Assembly: GCA_036939355.1 (NCBI GenBank)
Contig: JALLAP010001386.1
Span: 1 to 16,210 of the forward strand
Direction: 5' to 3'
Source of the DNA: Thalassiosira profunda
Taxonomy: Eukaryota > Bacillariophyta > Thalassiosirophyceae > Thalassiosirales > Thalassiosiraceae
Length of the DNA: 16,210 nucleotides
Shown: positions 1 through 8,796 of the stretch, piece by piece
How the letters are laid out: every line of letters starts with the position of its first letter
Numbering within the stretch: the stretch's first letter is position 1
Notes under the pieces: generated by a model
Database searches by the model: none
What the model was told of the DNA's origin: nothing
What the model saw: only the letters and a program-made list of their open reading frames with translations
Program-made: the position numbers and the translations under genes

Positions 1-2
1 AA

Positions 3-779
3 CGCAACTGGGACAAAAGCTTCGACCTGCCCCAGTACGCCCTGCACAGCGTCCCGGATGCAAAGCTTGTCAAGAGCGCAGAGGAAGGGATGGAGGAGTG
101 GAAGCGCTGGGTCGACTTCAACAAGACTCATTTCTCGCGAACCTATCCAGGATCGGCTGCTCGCAACTACAACCCAATCATTCCGTGGGCGCTGGGATCT
201 CAGTTCGTGTCCATGAACTTCATCCGCAACAAGTTCATGTTGTTGAACGATGGCCGGTTCCGAGAAAACGGAGGGCAGGGGTATGTCTTGAAGCCCGAGT
301 ACCTCACGAACACTGATGGCAAGGATGTCGTTGGGGGCAGCGCCTTGAATTGCACCAACCCAAAACAACTGATCATCAAGGTATTGAGCGGGATTTGCCT
401 CCCCAAGTCGCCGGAAAAGAAGGCATCGTCCTCGATCAATCCCTTTGTCAGGGTCACACTCTACGATGCGTCGCCGGCCTCGCTGCTTCCGTCTCCTTCG
501 TTCAAGACCCAAGTTGTCGAAGGAAATGGGCTGAACCCCGTTTGGCCTGCCAACGAGGCCGCCACCTTCAATTGCCTGAACCCGAGTGTAGGCATGCTGC
601 TGGTTGCGGTTTACGACCACTGCGACGTTACGAAGGCGGACCTTTTCGTGGGGGCGTCGGCCATACCGGTCTCTTGCTTGAGGGAAGGGTACCGCTGCGT
701 GCCCCTGTTTGACTCCAACAATTCAAGGAGCGGCGCCATGAAGTATGCATCGCTGTTCGTGAAGGTGCAGGTAGAGTGA
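3..779 (+). CDS. Phosphoinositide-specific phospholipase C, C-terminal part (5' truncated)
   Basis: The frame is open from the first bases of the window, so the N-terminus (any PH/EF-hand region and the catalytic X domain) lies to the left. The visible 258 residues hold the end of the Y domain and a C2 domain. The Y part shows SRTYPG and NYNP (residues 45-55), then PWALGSQFVSMNF and the GQGYVLKPEYL block typical of PI-PLC. R46 and Y48 correspond to the inositol-phosphate-binding Arg and Tyr of PLC-delta. A C2 beta-sandwich follows from about residue 105 (FVRVTLYD, NPVW, VAVYDHCD, FVGAS) to the C-terminal VKVQVE. The family cleaves PIP2 to IP3 and diacylglycerol at the plasma membrane; C2 binds phospholipid, often with calcium. 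The Y-C2 order with nothing after C2 fits a PLC-delta/plant-like architecture. No intron is visible. It converges on the next gene with 62 bp between stops. Confidence 0.93.
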   Translation, partial: RNWDKSFDLPQYALHSVPDAKLVKSAEEGMEEWKRWVDFNKTHFSRTYPGSAARNYNPIIPWALGSQFVSMNFIRNKFMLLNDGRFRENGGQGYVLKPEYLTNTDGKDVVGGSALNCTNPKQLIIKVLSGICLPKSPEKKASSSINPFVRVTLYDASPASLLPSPSFKTQVVEGNGLNPVWPANEAATFNCLNPSVGMLLVAVYDHCDVTKADLFVGASAIPVSCLREGYRCVPLFDSNNSRSGAMKYASLFVKVQVE

Positions 780-841
780 AAGTAAGTCAACACAGCTTTA
801 TCTCACTTCAATTGCGTTCAGCTCCTCTCCTGGCAACGCAT

Positions 842-2026
842 CTACTGATCTAGCTTGTCGTCAGAGCAGCTTCCGATTTGTTGAGGAGTGCCTTTCTGAT
901 TCTCGCCTCCAGCAGCAAAGAAAAGCGTGGGGTCCGATGCGAGCTCGGCGAACATGAGGTTACCAGACATCAAGTTGCTAGGATCACAGTCCCTCTGCTG
1001 AGCATATACGCGCCCCGTTGCTCTACTGATGCAGGTGTCCTGTCCGCATACGCCAATCGTGCAGTACATGTCAGAGGAAACGGCCCAGAAGAGGTAGCCG
1101 TAGGGCATTTTGAAGAGGTCGGGGTCCACTTTGTGCTGCTCAAAAGAGTCGCCGACCCAACTTCTTGAGATGAGCTGATGGCCCGGCTTGCTTTGACCAC
1201 CCTGAAGGTAAAGCTGCCCAAACTTAGCCATCTGCATCGCTGTGGCCTCGAGCCCGTGAAACGCAAACTCGACTCCGTCCGCATTTTGCAACCAGTTGTA
1301 CTCGTCTTCGCCAATGCCTAAAGCTGGCATCACCTTGGCTGCTAGATACTCTCTTGGGGTCATGCCAGAACGCTCCTTGATGACGTAACTCAGGATTTGA
1401 CTTGCACCGAGGTAGTGGAACTCGCCTTTGACGCCCGTGTCAGGAAACGCCAGGGAATGGCTTAGGGACGTGCCACCTCCAGTGATGCCACCGTCGTTCA
1501 AAAGGGCTTCCAAGATCACAGGGACTTCTTCCTCCGAGAGTTTCAGCATCTTGTCGATCGATTGCGCCGCGGGAGTGTGCAAACCAGAAGACATGGTCAG
1601 CATCTCATGCACGGTGATGTTCTTGCGGGCATCAGCAACATCAGCCCACACAGCCTCGTCTGTGAAGATGTCTCCGAGCGTCTCTTCGACAGACAGCTTG
1701 CCTTCGTCGACCAAGAGCCCGATCAGCAATGAAACCCAAGACTTGGTGGTGCTCCACACCTGATGAGGCTCGCTCGGGTCGACTTCAGGATCGTTGCGGT
1801 TGTACTTGGCGACGACCTTTCCATTCTCCAGCACAACTGCAGCCCGGAGCAGAGGGTCGCTGGATGCTATCCTGGCGAATTCGAGAGCACCCGTAGAGGT
1901 GCGGCTGGTATCGTCGACCAAGTCTTGGGAAAGGTCCACAATAGTTTGAAGCGGACGATCGCCGGCTACGCCAGCTGTGCAGCTGACTGCACATGTGGTG
2001 GCTGTCAAGATAGAGAAGAGCTTCAT
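842..2026 (-). CDS. Secreted beta-lactamase-related serine hydrolase
   Basis: A 394-aa protein. Residues 1-22 form a signal peptide (hydrophobic stretch ending near AGVAG), so it is probably secreted or lumenal. The body matches the class C beta-lactamase-related (PF00144-type) serine hydrolase fold. The S92-T-T-K95 nucleophile motif is followed by a long helix, then the NITVHEMLTMSSGL block that follows the active site in this family. Y205-L-G stands where Tyr-x-Asn is usual, and G335-V-C-G-Q (335-339) stands where the third H/K-x-G motif is expected, as in 6-aminohexanoate-hydrolase and esterase members. There are many cysteines near the C-terminus (C332, C337, C342, C357, C387), suggesting disulfides. 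The ATG has A at -3 and is the first in the frame. Eukaryotic members are usually esterases or peptidases, so a drug-resistance role is not implied. The substrate cannot be read from the sequence. Confidence 0.88.
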   Translation of the reverse strand: MKLFSILTATTCAVSCTAGVAGDRPLQTIVDLSQDLVDDTSRTSTGALEFARIASSDPLLRAAVVLENGKVVAKYNRNDPEVDPSEPHQVWSTTKSWVSLLIGLLVDEGKLSVEETLGDIFTDEAVWADVADARKNITVHEMLTMSSGLHTPAAQSIDKMLKLSEEEVPVILEALLNDGGITGGGTSLSHSLAFPDTGVKGEFHYLGASQILSYVIKERSGMTPREYLAAKVMPALGIGEDEYNWLQNADGVEFAFHGLEATAMQMAKFGQLYLQGGQSKPGHQLISRSWVGDSFEQHKVDPDLFKMPYGYLFWAVSSDMYCTIGVCGQDTCISRATGRVYAQQRDCDPSNLMSGNLMFAELASDPTLFFAAGGENQKGTPQQIGSCSDDKLDQ

Positions 2027-2277
2027 TCTGAAGAGGTATGTACTAGGTAATGTGTTTCGTTTCTGAAGTAGCGTGTTTTATGAGGGCGCCTTCCAAGGCT
2101 AGCCGACGCAAATGTGACGCTCGATGCAGTGCCCACCCCCTGCATGCTGTTTGGCAACCTCTCTTTGATAGGAACGCACTCCTCCACATCTTGCCCGATC
2201 TTGCTTTGAGGAGACTGAGGCGTGATTCTAACCGTAACGCGTGATCGACGACTCCGTCACGCCAGTTTCATGCACCA

Positions 2278-2299
2278 GGCACCAGCCTGGCACCAGCCT
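2278..2299. repeat. Two tandem copies of an 11-bp unit
   Basis: The unit ggcaccagcct occurs twice head to tail (2278-2288, 2289-2299), preceded by a partial copy. It lies in the divergent promoter region. Confidence 0.7.
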
Positions 2300-2412
2300 C
2301 TCGTCCGCCGCTGCGTCCTCCGCTGCGGGCTGCCGGCCGGCCCAGCCCGCCTTCTCGGCATAGGCGCAGCGCAACAAGCGCGACAAGGGTAAAGCTTGTA
2401 GAAGGTGTCAGA

Positions 2413-2436
2413 ATGGAAAACGAGCTGGAAGTGTAG
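2413..2436 (+). promoter_or_regulatory. Short upstream ORF before the exostosin start
   Basis: ATG at 2413 opens a seven-codon frame (MENELEV) ending at TAG 2434-2436, 11 nt before the exostosin ATG. If the transcript begins upstream, this could lower or gate translation of the main frame. Transcription of the segment is inferred, not seen. Confidence 0.4.
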
Positions 2437-2447
2437 TGGCGCCGCCG

Positions 2448-4253
2448 ATGCCGCGCCGCCTCTCTGAAACACGCGGGGTGGACGGTTCTCCTCCTCCTCC
2501 TCCTCCTCCTCGGAGGATCTGCTCCTTATTTCTGATTGTCACGCTGGCGTTGGTAAACTTTCATACATTCGACGGCCTCTCTGCGCGTTTCGTCGACCTC
2601 ATTGGTGACCAGCCCTCGTTGGATGACAACGGTCGGGAGAGGGAGAATGAGCAAGGCGTTGTTCGGTGTTCAACCTCAGAGGCATCTCCATCTGTGAAAC
2701 CCCTCCCGCCGATACTCGAGCTTTGCGAGGACTGCCGACTCAATGGGGCGTCTGGACGGCCATTTACGTGTCTGGATCGGGCGATATTTCTGATGGCGAG
2801 GTACAAGCTTTCCGAGGAGAAGGCTAGGGAGAGCGTTATGGCAGCAAATGGGAACAATTGCAACATGACTAGGTTTCCTGTTGAGATGTGGTCTCCAGAA
2901 ATGGAGACAATGGATCCATGTGGCACCAGTGGAGGGGCGAATGGTGGCTCGTCAATATTCTCCGCCGGTGGAAATATCTCAGTGGATGCCGCTCATGCAT
3001 CAAACAAAGCAACAAACGCGGCGAGCATATCTATTTATTTCTACGAGACCCTCCCTACAGAATTGGGTATTGGATTAGAACGGAATGCAACCTCACAATA
3101 CGCAACGGGGAGCATCTCAGAGGAAAACTTCAAGGCCGATGTCGCGATAATACAACTGTTCAGAACATATCCGGGACGTGTGCTCGATCCCACGAAGGCT
3201 GATTTGTTCGTGGTCCCCTATCCACACGCGGCACACTGCCTGCTCCACCTGGGGTACTACCGCGCGTGCATGCACGTTCCTTCTGAGACTATCGAGAGGG
3301 GGGTGTTGGACAATTTAGAACATTACCAGGGGAACGAGTTGCGCCACCTGTTCATCAATACGCACGAGGTCTTTCACACCAATACGCTGATGAAACAGCC
3401 TTTATTTCTCACGCTGGGACCGCGATTGTCAGACGATGTCTCCGCGGGGAAGGAATGGGCACTGGGTTCCGTATCCAGCTTGGCGGGTCAAATAGTCGTA
3501 CCCTACCTGAATGATCAACGGGCATTTCAACCCTCGGCAATACTTAGCCGGTCAAAGGAGTGGTGGGTCAGGCCCCGAAAATATTCATTGGTCTACTTTT
3601 TTGGATCTTCTACCAACAAGAATATGAGAGGTAACAGTCCGCGGTATTATCGAACTTCCTTTATCGAGGAGGTGCAGAGAAATTGGAATACCACCCGGCT
3701 TCTCGGAGGGTTGCCGTATGTCGTCAAAAGTATGAAGCAGCTCAATATCAACTTTGCATCGGCGAATCGTCAGTTTTTTGGCAAGATGTACGGTATGGCT
3801 CAGTTCTGTCTTGTCCTGCCTGGGGACTCGCCATCACAGAAACGATTCTTCGACGCAATCCTGAGTGGGTGCATACCTGTTGTACTTTCGTTTGAGTCGT
3901 CGAAGGCTGGGTTGGCAGGACGGAGTTGGCACATACCTGATGGGCATCCTGTTTACGACGTCTATCCCTGGGCGACTGGATCTAACAGCACCTACAAACA
4001 CTTCGAGATCGACTATCCGTCGTTTGTCGTGGAGGTTTATGGTGGTGTGGGCAACATCAAGTCGGCGATTGAGAGCGTAGTGGCGAACCAGACAGATGTG
4101 AGGAGAAGACAATTGCAGTTGATGAGGTATGCCCCCGCATTTGCGTACGGGGTGGGAACTGATGCCCATGCACACGATAACGATGCATTTGCAAGAATCA
4201 TTGGGAGTCTTCGCTACTACTTGTCTGGCTTGGATAACAATCTCCAAGGATAA
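2448..4253 (+). CDS. Exostosin-family (GT47) glycosyltransferase, type II membrane protein
   Basis: A 601-aa protein. I take ATG 2448 as the start because the longer reading begins with GTG and no earlier in-frame ATG follows the upstream stop at 2361. A proline run (about residues 15-21) and RR precede one hydrophobic segment (about 24-40), the signal anchor of a Golgi type II protein. A lumenal stem follows with a cysteine-rich patch (C-E-D-C at about 93-96, C108, C138). The exostosin domain shows YFYETLPTEL (about 197), KADLFVVPYPHAAHC (about 230-244), VYFFGS (about 392), and the GT47 signature: QFCLVLPGDSP, RFFDAILSGCIPVVL (about 442-470). The family transfers sugars such as GlcA, GlcNAc, Gal or Xyl onto glycans. 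The exact donor cannot be told. It is convergent with sulfotransferase A, 204 bp apart, which fits a shared role in glycan synthesis. No intron is seen. Confidence 0.92.
   Translation: MPRRLSETRGVDGSPPPPPPPRRICSLFLIVTLALVNFHTFDGLSARFVDLIGDQPSLDDNGRERENEQGVVRCSTSEASPSVKPLPPILELCEDCRLNGASGRPFTCLDRAIFLMARYKLSEEKARESVMAANGNNCNMTRFPVEMWSPEMETMDPCGTSGGANGGSSIFSAGGNISVDAAHASNKATNAASISIYFYETLPTELGIGLERNATSQYATGSISEENFKADVAIIQLFRTYPGRVLDPTKADLFVVPYPHAAHCLLHLGYYRACMHVPSETIERGVLDNLEHYQGNELRHLFINTHEVFHTNTLMKQPLFLTLGPRLSDDVSAGKEWALGSVSSLAGQIVVPYLNDQRAFQPSAILSRSKEWWVRPRKYSLVYFFGSSTNKNMRGNSPRYYRTSFIEEVQRNWNTTRLLGGLPYVVKSMKQLNINFASANRQFFGKMYGMAQFCLVLPGDSPSQKRFFDAILSGCIPVVLSFESSKAGLAGRSWHIPDGHPVYDVYPWATGSNSTYKHFEIDYPSFVVEVYGGVGNIKSAIESVVANQTDVRRRQLQLMRYAPAFAYGVGTDAHAHDNDAFARIIGSLRYYLSGLDNNLQG
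2487..2511 (+). repeat. TCC/CCT trinucleotide repeat coding for polyproline
   Basis: About eight TCC units in a row encode seven prolines just before the membrane anchor of the exostosin. The tract is prone to length change, but in steps of whole codons. Confidence 0.85.
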
Positions 4254-4457
4254 ATAATGAAGAATTGATGTGATCACTCCAATGAAGGATAATGAACATT
4301 GCCTGGACAAGGGTACTGCTCCATCTAGAGGCATAGTTTCCTATCAAAGATTGGGATGTTGAATGTACCACTCTGCCTGCCTTATATTGGCAATTCGTTC
4401 ATAATTTAGCATTTGTGCGCAGCCGACAATAGCGTTTGGCGTGCCAGACGCTCTCCC

Positions 4458-5828
4458 TCAATCGAGATACGCCAAATGATCGTGGTAATCCAACTTCACC
4501 TGGTCGATAAAGTCCAAGTCTCCGTTGTTCCGGAGCAGCTTTTGCATCGTCTCCACTTCCTTCTTCGTGAATGTCAGCTCCCGCTTCAGGGCGTTGGTAT
4601 ACGGCATCTTCATTGGCGTCAACCCTGTCCAATTCAATATCTTGCCCATGAACGTTGCGTGGTCCGAGACGGTCACCACGTCGAAATGTCTATGAAGCAG
4701 CTCCATCGCCCGCCGCACTTTTTCTTTTTTGGTGACATTGTACGGATTGCGACCCCCCGGTCCATTTGGATAGTCGTCATGATATCGCAAGCCGTGGTTG
4801 TTGTATAAAAAGAAGTCCAGCACGGTCGCCCACCGACCGGGATCGCTGGGGGTGGCCAAATGCGTCAGCCACTCGTCCCACGTGCTGTTTTTGGCGCCGA
4901 CGATCTTGTGCAAACTCATCGTATGGCTCAATGGATCGCGCAGCATGATGGAGTTGATGAGCTGGCAGCCCTGCGCTTCCACCGTCGATCTCCACTTGTA
5001 CAGAACGTCCTCCGATTCGTTGAGATATTGACTCGTCACGTGGCTGTGCGCTATTCTCCATTCGTTCGGGCCCAGATCGGATATGTGCTCCTCCATCCCT
5101 CGGTAGAACTTCTCTTCGCAGTGCTCGGGGTTGGGGTGATACGAGCCATCTTTTGAATTCATTGCCGCAATTTGCAAGTGGGAAGAGCCGGTATCGAGGA
5201 AAATGCAATATGCAAAGTCGTTGCTTACCTTTTCTTACGGCCAGCTCCCACCATTGGTAGTATTTTATCGATCCAAACTCCGGCTTCTTGTACTTTCTAA
5301 ACCACGCATTGATCGATGCACCACCGGTGGTGGGGATGTGATAGAAGAAGATGACACCTGTGCGTTGGTTGTTGCAAATAGAAGCATGCATGCACCACAA
5401 ATACAATGAGTTCAGTGCAGTAAATCGGGGACACATCAAGCATAGCCCAACGTACCACAATCGTAGGGAGCATTCGGCCGCGGAACAAACCTCCGATCCT
5501 CGTACTCTTGCGAATCGGGCTCTCTCTCATCCGAAGACAAAGACGACGGCGCGTCGTGGTCGTCGCTGACGCCCCAAAAGCTGGCGTCCGTGGATTGTTG
5601 CTCCGCCTCGGCAATGCCCTCGAGCCAGGGCGACGCACAGCCCGCGAACTTCCCAAGTCGATAGCATAGCATGCCGGTAACAATCGCCGTTGCAAGTAGA
5701 TTGGCTATCCGGCTTCGGCTGCGTGCCCTCGTCGGTTCAGGTGAGTGCACGCCGTTGCCATTCTGTCCGTTGGTGCGGTGCACCCCGTTGGTGTGGTGCA
5801 CCCCGTTGGTGCCGTTGGGTTGCTTCAT
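4458..5828 (-). CDS. Sulfotransferase-like protein, paralogue A (three exons)
   Basis: Exons run 5828-5456, 5357-5229 and 5149-4458, giving 397 aa in an unbroken frame. The start is ATG 5828, the first ATG after an in-frame stop at 5849. The N-terminal tail is an Asn-Gly/Val-His repeat, then a basic stretch and one membrane segment (about 41-57), as in Golgi type II enzymes. Y130-HIPTTGGASIN (130-141) matches the 5'-phosphosulfate-binding loop of PAPS-dependent sulfotransferases (xxPKTGGTS), though Thr replaces the usual Lys. R238-DPLSHTMS246 matches the 3'-phosphate-binding motif RDPxxRxxS. The family moves sulfate from PAPS to a glycan hydroxyl. Gene B is about three-quarters identical by eye over the catalytic part. 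The C-terminal block NNGDLDFIDQVKL is also shared. The acceptor is unknown. Confidence 0.87.
5150..5228 (-). other. Intron 2 of sulfotransferase A (79 nt), absent from paralogue B
   Basis: Donor g|gtaagc at 5229/5228 and acceptor caaaag|at at 5150/5149 split a GAT codon after its first base. Removing it aligns RK-DGSYHPNPE with the uninterrupted RN-DGSFNPNPE of gene B, which fixes both splice sites. Confidence 0.88.
5358..5455 (-). other. Intron 1 of sulfotransferase A (98 nt)
   Basis: Donor tgtg|gtacgt at 5456/5455 and acceptor cgcacag|gtgtc at 5358/5357. It splits the Gly codon in PYDCG-VIFFYHIP, the same codon and phase as the only intron of gene B, so it predates the duplication. Confidence 0.88.
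5773..5820 (-). repeat. Coding minisatellite in sulfotransferase A N-terminus
   Basis: Near-perfect 18-bp units (gtgcaccccgttggtgtg on the plus strand) encode the repeating TNGVH peptide of the cytoplasmic tail. Gene B lacks this repeat. Confidence 0.75.
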
Positions 5829-6145
5829 CTCATCGCTCGGACGCAATTAGGCGAGGCGCACCCGGCGTCAAAGCGGTGTGTGGCCGCGGCAGAAGGGCGG
5901 CCGAGAGGCGGCGGCGGCGGGCGAGCGGGGGTTGATGCACAAGTCTGGCCTGGCGGGCCTTGGCGCAGGCGGCACGGAGGAAGCAGGAGAGGAAAAGTGA
6001 AGAGGCGAGGCCAGACAGACGTCCTCTTTTGGGCCATTCATTTTGCCTCTCCCTGAGGACCGAGGACCGATTTGCAAAGAACAACACAACACACCACCGA
6101 CCACCCTGCCGACCACAACCCCGCCGCGGCGCACCTAGCATCACC
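5829..6145. promoter_or_regulatory. Divergent intergenic region between sulfotransferase A and helicase
   Basis: A GC-rich spacer of 317 bp carrying both promoters. The half next to the helicase ends in an A/C-rich leader just before the start codon, typical of a 5' UTR. A heptamer gaggacc is tandemly doubled at 6055-6068. No clear TATA box is seen. Confidence 0.45.
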
Positions 6146-7748
6146 ATGCCTAAGTCCGGCAAGAAAGAGTCCAAGCGGAAGCGCCCCGAGCGCTCGGAGG
6201 ATGCGGAGGCCGCCGGCGACGCCGGCGACGCGGCCGCCGCCAAGGAGGCCGAGAAGCCCGAAAACGACGACGAGGGCGACGGCATCATCACCACCACCCC
6301 CTTCTCGTCGTTCGCCCTCCACGCCACCCTCCTCTCCTCCATCGCCTCCCTCAAGTGGGAATGCGCCACGCGCATCCAGGCCCAGTCCATCCCGCCCGCC
6401 CTCGAAGGCCGGGACGTCATCGGATTGGCCGAGACGGGAAGCGGAAAGACCGGCGCCTTCTCCATCCCGGTGCTCAACTACCTGTTGGAAAAGCCGCAGA
6501 AGCAGGTATTCGCGGTCATCCTCGCGCCCACCCGCGAGCTCGCCTTCCAGATCCACGAGGTGGTCGCCGCTTTAGGAAAAGGCATGGGTGCTACAAGTGT
6601 CTGCGTCGTGGGCGGGGTCGACAGTGCCTCCCAGGCCATCGCCCTCGCGCGGAATCCGCACGTGGTGGTGGCCACCCCCGGGCGATTGCTGGACCATCTG
6701 CAGAACACGAAGGGGTTCCATTTGCGGCAGCTGAAGTACCTGGTGTTGGACGAGGCCGATCGCATGCTGAGCATGGACTTCGAGAAGGAGATCAACGAGA
6801 TCTTGGAGGCGATCCCTGATCGGGAGGGGGGACGACGGACGATGCTCTTCTCGGCGACGATGACAAGCAAGGTGGAGAAATTGCAGCGCGCCAGCCTCGT
6901 CGATCCGGTGCGGGTGGAGGTGTCGACGAAGTTCCAAACGCCCAAGAAGCTGTTGCAGAGCTACCTGTTCATCCCGGCCAAGTACAAGGATTGCTACTTG
7001 ACCTACCTGATCAACGAGCACGCCGGGCAGTCCGTCCTGGTGTTCGGGGCGACGTGCAACAACGTCCAGCGGCTGGCGCTCATGTTGCGCAATCTGGGCT
7101 TCCCCGCCATCTGTCTGCACGGGCAAATGTCCCAGCCGAAGCGGTTGGGGGCGCTGAACAAGTTCAAGGCGGGCGGGCGGGACATTTTGATCTGTACGGA
7201 CGTGGCCTCGCGCGGGTTGGACATTCCCAGTGTCGATGTGGTGATCAACTTTGATCTCCCGGGGCATGGCAAGGATTACATCCATCGGGTGGGGCGGACG
7301 GCCCGGGCGGGACGGAGCGGCAAGGCCATCGCCATGGTGACGCAGTACGATGTGGAAGTCTATCAGAGGCTCGAGCACCTGCTGGGACAGCGCCTCCCCG
7401 NTCGCCATGGTGACGCAGTACGATGTGGAAGTCTATCAGAGGCTCGAGCACCTGCTGGGACAGCGCCTCCCCGAATACAAGCTCGCCGAGCCGGAAGTCC
7501 TGCTGCTCTTCGAACGGGTCAACGAGGCGCAGCGCCTCGCGACGCGGGAACTGAAGGAACAGATGTCCGCCCGAGATGGCCACCGCAAGGGACGACGGAA
7601 GGGACGGCACGACGACGAGGACGGCGAGGCGAAGGTCCGACGGGAGATGCAGAGCGGGTACAGGGGTGGGAGCGGGGGCAGAGGGGGTGGATTGCACAAT
7701 CAAAGGGGCGGCGGGGGCGCGCGGAAGAAGAAGAAGTACAAGCGGTGA
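6146..7748 (+). CDS. DEAD-box ATP-dependent RNA helicase, DDX47/Rrp3 type (frame interrupted in assembly)
   Basis: ATG 6146 (context atcaccATG) is the first ATG in the frame. The basic/acidic N-tail precedes a full helicase core: Q motif around RIQAQSIP (76-83), Walker A AETGSGKT (95-102), PTRELA (128-133), TPGR (177-180), DEAD (202-205), SAT (236-238), TDVASRGLD (351-359), [11 protein letters not shown] (380-390). Segments such as [16 protein letters not shown] and [18 protein letters not shown] are characteristic of DDX47/yeast Rrp3, a nucleolar helicase for early 18S pre-rRNA cleavages. The frame is lost at 7401, where an N is followed by a second copy of the preceding 72 bp. Skipping the N and that copy (joining 7400 to 7474) gives one 509-aa frame ending at TGA 7748, with a Gly-rich and Lys/Arg-rich tail. 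The break is therefore probably an assembly error, not a pseudogene. Confidence 0.92.
7329..7473 (+). repeat. Identical 72-bp direct copies flanking a single N
   Basis: Positions 7329-7400 and 7402-7473 are identical, separated only by the N at 7401. Together they add 73 nt, which shifts the helicase frame. The pattern is what unmerged overlapping contig ends look like. Confidence 0.95.
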
Positions 7749-7784
7749 TTATTGAGAGGAGACACTAAAGTACTCAGTATGCAA

Positions 7785-8594
7785 TCATGCAAACGTTCCA
7801 TCGTTCTGTGGAACTTGTTGCATGCTTCCACCACCGCCGCCCGACAATCGACTTCCAAGCCATCCAAACACGCCCCCTCGCATCATGGCGCTCATGCCCA
7901 TCTGTGCCCCCTGGTTCATCCATTGAGACCACTTCTCCTTTTGGTCGGAGCTGCATTTGTAATATCCATAGACGTTGCTGGCGCTCAGCACCACGGCGCA
8001 GGTGACCGTCACGAAGCATTGAAATTGCAGCCACAATATTGCCGAGAGGAAGAGTAGCCCCCACAGCGCCGGCGTCAAGTAGAGCACTGACCAGAAGAAT
8101 TTCGAGTCAAACGCGTTCATCCGGGCCTTCTGCCCATCGACTGTCGGGGCAGCGCTCTCGAAGATCCAGCTGGTGTTGCCCGTGACGGGGTCCACCTTGT
8201 TCCACCATCTCAATCCGACCAGGAGACGTCCCGTAATGTTCTTGACCACCCAGAAGTCGGCCGCCAGGAGCAGTATGCAGAGAACTGTCACCATGGTGTC
8301 CTCCATCAACTTGGATCCGAGAATGTACAACGTGAAGGCCGTGCCTTTGAAGAGGATGTGGAACAGACATGCCGTCGGGTGCGCCGATTGGGAGAATTGC
8401 AATCCGGGTATCGATGCGGAGGGTTTGTAGGAGGAAGTCGAAGGTGCACCGTCGGGAGAGGACGTCGATGCACTGTTGATCATGTTGGAGAGGACGCTGT
8501 TCGTCTGCGGCGGGAGGGGCACATTCTGCTGTACCGACCCGTCGACGCTGGTTGCAAACTCCAGGTCGTGCCGGTCATCACTTTGTTGCATCAT
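7785..8594 (-). CDS. TVP23: TVP23 family Golgi membrane protein
   Basis: A 269-aa protein starting at tandem ATGs (8594). The longer reading begins with GTG and is unlikely in a eukaryote. After a Ser/Pro-rich cytosolic N-tail of about 80 residues comes the TVP23/FAM18 (DUF846) core. It begins with HPTACLFHILFKGTAFTLYILG, a first membrane helix, and continues with a second helix ending in LLLAADFWVVKNITGRLLVGLRWWN, the family hallmark. The conserved FES segment, DSKFFW, two more helices (LTPALWGLLFLSAILWL, TVTCAVVLSASNVYGYYKC) and a Gly-rich tail follow. Family members sit in late Golgi/TGN membranes and take part in vesicle traffic; the molecular activity is not established. Its stop lies 36 bp from the helicase stop (convergent), and it is divergent from sulfotransferase B with 202 bp between starts. 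Confidence 0.93.
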   Translation of the reverse strand: MMQQSDDRHDLEFATSVDGSVQQNVPLPPQTNSVLSNMINSASTSSPDGAPSTSSYKPSASIPGLQFSQSAHPTACLFHILFKGTAFTLYILGSKLMEDTMVTVLCILLLAADFWVVKNITGRLLVGLRWWNKVDPVTGNTSWIFESAAPTVDGQKARMNAFDSKFFWSVLYLTPALWGLLFLSAILWLQFQCFVTVTCAVVLSASNVYGYYKCSSDQKEKWSQWMNQGAQMGMSAMMRGGVFGWLGSRLSGGGGGSMQQVPQNDGTFA

Positions 8595-8796
8595 CTTGAA
8601 CCAGAGCACGGCGCGAGGCCAGGGAGCAGCGCGGAGGTGTGGTTGGGTTGTGCGTTGTCGTTGTGGGAAAATCGCTTTCTTTTGGAGAGCTATCGTGCGT
8701 AGCTTGTAGCAAGCACCAAACAAAAAGAGCCGTTGCCGACGGTGCACCACCCCCTACTCCGCCGCCAGGGCAGCAAAGCAAAGCGGGAAGGTCGCC

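Larger units (their letters stand above)
2027..2447. promoter_or_regulatory. Divergent intergenic region between hydrolase and exostosin
   Basis: This 421-bp spacer separates two divergently transcribed genes and so should hold both promoters and 5' leaders. I see no clear TATA box. Its right half is GC-rich. It contains a short tandem repeat (2278-2299) and a seven-codon upstream ORF for the exostosin (2413-2436). Confidence 0.5.

Noticed and set aside
842..2026. Antibiotic-resistance beta-lactamase
   Set aside because: The key motifs diverge from true beta-lactamases and the context is a eukaryotic alga; related hydrolases of other function are common.
6572..7408. Long minus-strand open frame (278 aa) opposite the helicase
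   Set aside because: The plus strand encodes a full set of helicase motifs here; the antisense frame follows from GC-rich codon bias and shows no domain.
7329..7473. Biological frameshift or pseudogene in the helicase
   Set aside because: Exact duplication around a single N, and full frame recovery on removing one copy, point to assembly error.
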